From assembly GCA_005884155.1 (NCBI GenBank), contig VAXD01000132.1, forward strand, positions 226 through 5,745: a DNA stretch of 5,520 bases, given 5' to 3'. Numbering within the stretch: position 1 is the first letter of the stretch; every line of letters starts with the position of its first letter. Below the pieces are notes generated by a model. It worked only from the letters and a program-made list of their open reading frames with translations, did not search any database and was not told the origin of the DNA. The DNA is from Actinomycetota bacterium. GTDB taxonomy: Bacteria > Actinomycetota > Thermoleophilia > Gaiellales > Gaiellaceae. The translations under genes and the position numbers were made by a program. Below are positions 4,497 through 5,520 of the stretch, piece after piece.

Positions 4497-5420
4497 ATGC
4501 AATCGATTCTCGACTCGATCGGGAACACGCCGCTGCTCCGCCTGCACCGCTGCGCGCCGGCGAACGGAGCCCAGCTCTGGCTGAAACTCGAAAACCTCAA
4601 CCCGACCGGCTCCGTCAAGGACCGGATGGCGCTCGCGATGATCGAAGGCGCGGAGCGGGACAGCCTGATCTCGGCCGGCGACACGGTCGTCGAGTACACC
4701 GGCGGTTCGACCGGCCCTGCGCTCGGGCTCGTCTGCGGCGCGAAGGGCTACCGCGCGCTGATCGTGATCGCGGACTGCTTCACCGAGGAGCGGATCCAGC
4801 TGATGCGCGCCCTCGGCGCCGACGTGGACGTCATCCCTTCGGTCGAGGGCCCGCCCAAGGTGACTCCGCAGGACATCCAGAACATGGTCGACCGCGCCGC
4901 CGAGCTCGCCGCGCAGGCCGGCCACTACGCGACCGACCAATTCAACAACCCGTACATCATCCCCGGCCACCGCGAGCGGCTCGGGCGCGAGATCTGGGAG
5001 CAGACCGAGGGTCGCGTGACCGCGTTCTGTCACGGGATGGGAACAGCCGGGACGGTGATGGGCGTCTCCGAGGCGCTGCGCCCGCGCGGCGTCTTCATCC
5101 AGGCGCACGAGCCTGCGTCGTCGCCGGCGATCAGCGGCGGCGAGCCGGGGCCGTTTCTGATCCAGGGATGGACGGGCATGGTGATGCCTCACTGGGATCC
5201 GGAGAAGGTCGACCACGTTGAGCCGATCGGCGACGAAGAGGCGATCGAGATGACACTGCGGCTTGCGCGCGAGGAGGGCGTCTTCGCCGGGATCTCGACG
5301 GGAGCGAACGTCGTCGGCGCGCACCGGCTCGCCGAGCGGCTCGGACCGGCCTCGGTGATCGTCACGCTCGCGGCCGATACCGGGTTCAAGTACATGAGCG
5401 TGAGGCCCTACGCGTCGTGA
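4497..5420 (+). CDS. PLP-dependent cysteine synthase family protein (CysK-like, variant TGGSTG loop)
   Basis: A 307-aa fold-type II PLP enzyme. Visible motifs: IGNTPL (8-13), the Schiff-base lysine K41 in TGSVKDR, the substrate loop TGGSTG (68-73), the phosphate-binding loop GMGTAGT (180-186), SGGEPGPFLIQG (213-224), GISTGAN (265-271) and DTGFKYM near the C-terminus. Family role: beta-replacement on O-acetylserine (or O-phosphoserine) with sulfide or another sulfur donor to make cysteine, in the cytosol. The length is normal for CysK. The SGGxPGPxxIQG segment favours CysK over mycobacterial CysM, but the substrate loop is TGGSTG instead of the usual TSGNTG, so the substrate may differ. The start is ATG 4497. 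No Shine-Dalgarno is evident and a TATAAT-like GATGAT lies 6 nt upstream, so the message may be leaderless. The next gene overlaps it by GTGA. Confidence 0.88.
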   Translation: MQSILDSIGNTPLLRLHRCAPANGAQLWLKLENLNPTGSVKDRMALAMIEGAERDSLISAGDTVVEYTGGSTGPALGLVCGAKGYRALIVIADCFTEERIQLMRALGADVDVIPSVEGPPKVTPQDIQNMVDRAAELAAQAGHYATDQFNNPYIIPGHRERLGREIWEQTEGRVTAFCHGMGTAGTVMGVSEALRPRGVFIQAHEPASSPAISGGEPGPFLIQGWTGMVMPHWDPEKVDHVEPIGDEEAIEMTLRLAREEGVFAGISTGANVVGAHRLAERLGPASVIVTLAADTGFKYMSVRPYAS

Positions 5421-5520
5421 GCGAGCGCGGGTGGAAGACGGCTCGGCTTTCCGAGATTCCCTCTCGGTCGGAGCTGCCCGGCGCCTCGGTCGACGAATAC
5501 CTCGCGGGCATGCGCGAGCG
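5417..5520 (+). CDS. Unidentified protein, N-terminal 34 residues (runs off right edge)
   Basis: GTG 5417 overlaps the cysteine synthase stop as GTGA and opens a frame that stays open to the window end. The product starts MSERGWKTARLSEIPSRSEL and continues PGASVDEYLAGMRER. The overlap implies translational coupling and cotranscription with the PLP enzyme. The opening W-K-x-A-R-L-x-E-I-P pattern reminds me of the N-termini of some actinobacterial cupin-domain proteins, but too little is present to assign a family. Confidence 0.65.
   Translation, partial: MSERGWKTARLSEIPSRSELPGASVDEYLAGMRE

Noticed and set aside
4486..4498. Imperfect palindrome ATGATCACGTCAT at the start of the PLP enzyme gene
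   Set aside because: The four-base arms around a short centre, partly inside the start codon, are too weak to call an operator.
4083..5324. 413-codon open frame on the minus strand
   Set aside because: It is antisense to the PLP enzyme and a shifted shadow of the transglycosylase, without recognisable motifs, whereas both of those have catalytic motifs.

Overview
The window is GC-rich with strong G/C preference at third codon positions. It has GTG starts, 4-bp GTGA stop/start overlaps and a class II tRNA-Ser without an encoded CCA. Together with the protein types this suggests a high-GC actinobacterium, perhaps of the Thermoleophilia/Gaiellales kind and possibly from a metagenome. That placement is an inference; no rRNA or marker gene is present.

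Layout, left to right. (1) 1-1616, minus strand: a co-directional cluster made of a cytosolic Asp-box (BNR) beta-propeller gene, a MoaD/ThiS-like ubiquitin-fold gene ending in Gly-Gly, and the 5' end of an unrecognised gene that runs off the left edge. A 10-bp tandem duplication (576-595) near the end of the propeller gene shifts its frame and joins it in frame to the MoaD-like gene. (2) 1718-1806, plus strand: tRNA-Ser(GGA) followed by a hairpin terminator. (3) 1859-2821, minus strand: an aquaporin followed 18 nt later by a 68-aa two-helix membrane protein. (4) 2822-3097: an intergenic stretch holding a candidate 25-codon ORF with a good ribosome binding site and a -35/-10 pair for the next gene. 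(5) 3098-3691, plus strand: a long coiled-coil protein of DivIVA-like composition. Its 3' end is duplicated in tandem (2 x 133 bp, one mismatch). (6) 3796-4431, minus strand: an exported or membrane-anchored lytic transglycosylase, convergent with the coiled-coil gene. (7) 4497-5420, plus strand: a PLP-dependent cysteine synthase family enzyme, overlapped by GTGA with a gene that runs off the right edge.

Functional reading. The coiled-coil protein and the transglycosylase both fit cell-envelope work, but they are convergent and not an operon. The Gly-Gly ubiquitin-like protein and the cysteine synthase-like enzyme recall sulfur-carrier-dependent cysteine synthesis (CysO/CysM in mycobacteria). 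They lie 4 kb apart on opposite strands, and the enzyme looks more like CysK than CysM, so that link is speculative.

The most striking direct observations are the two tandem duplications, each of which rewrites a gene end. One creates a propeller-ubiquitin-like fusion. The other removes a 44-bp convergent gene overlap. Both could be real mutations or assembly errors.
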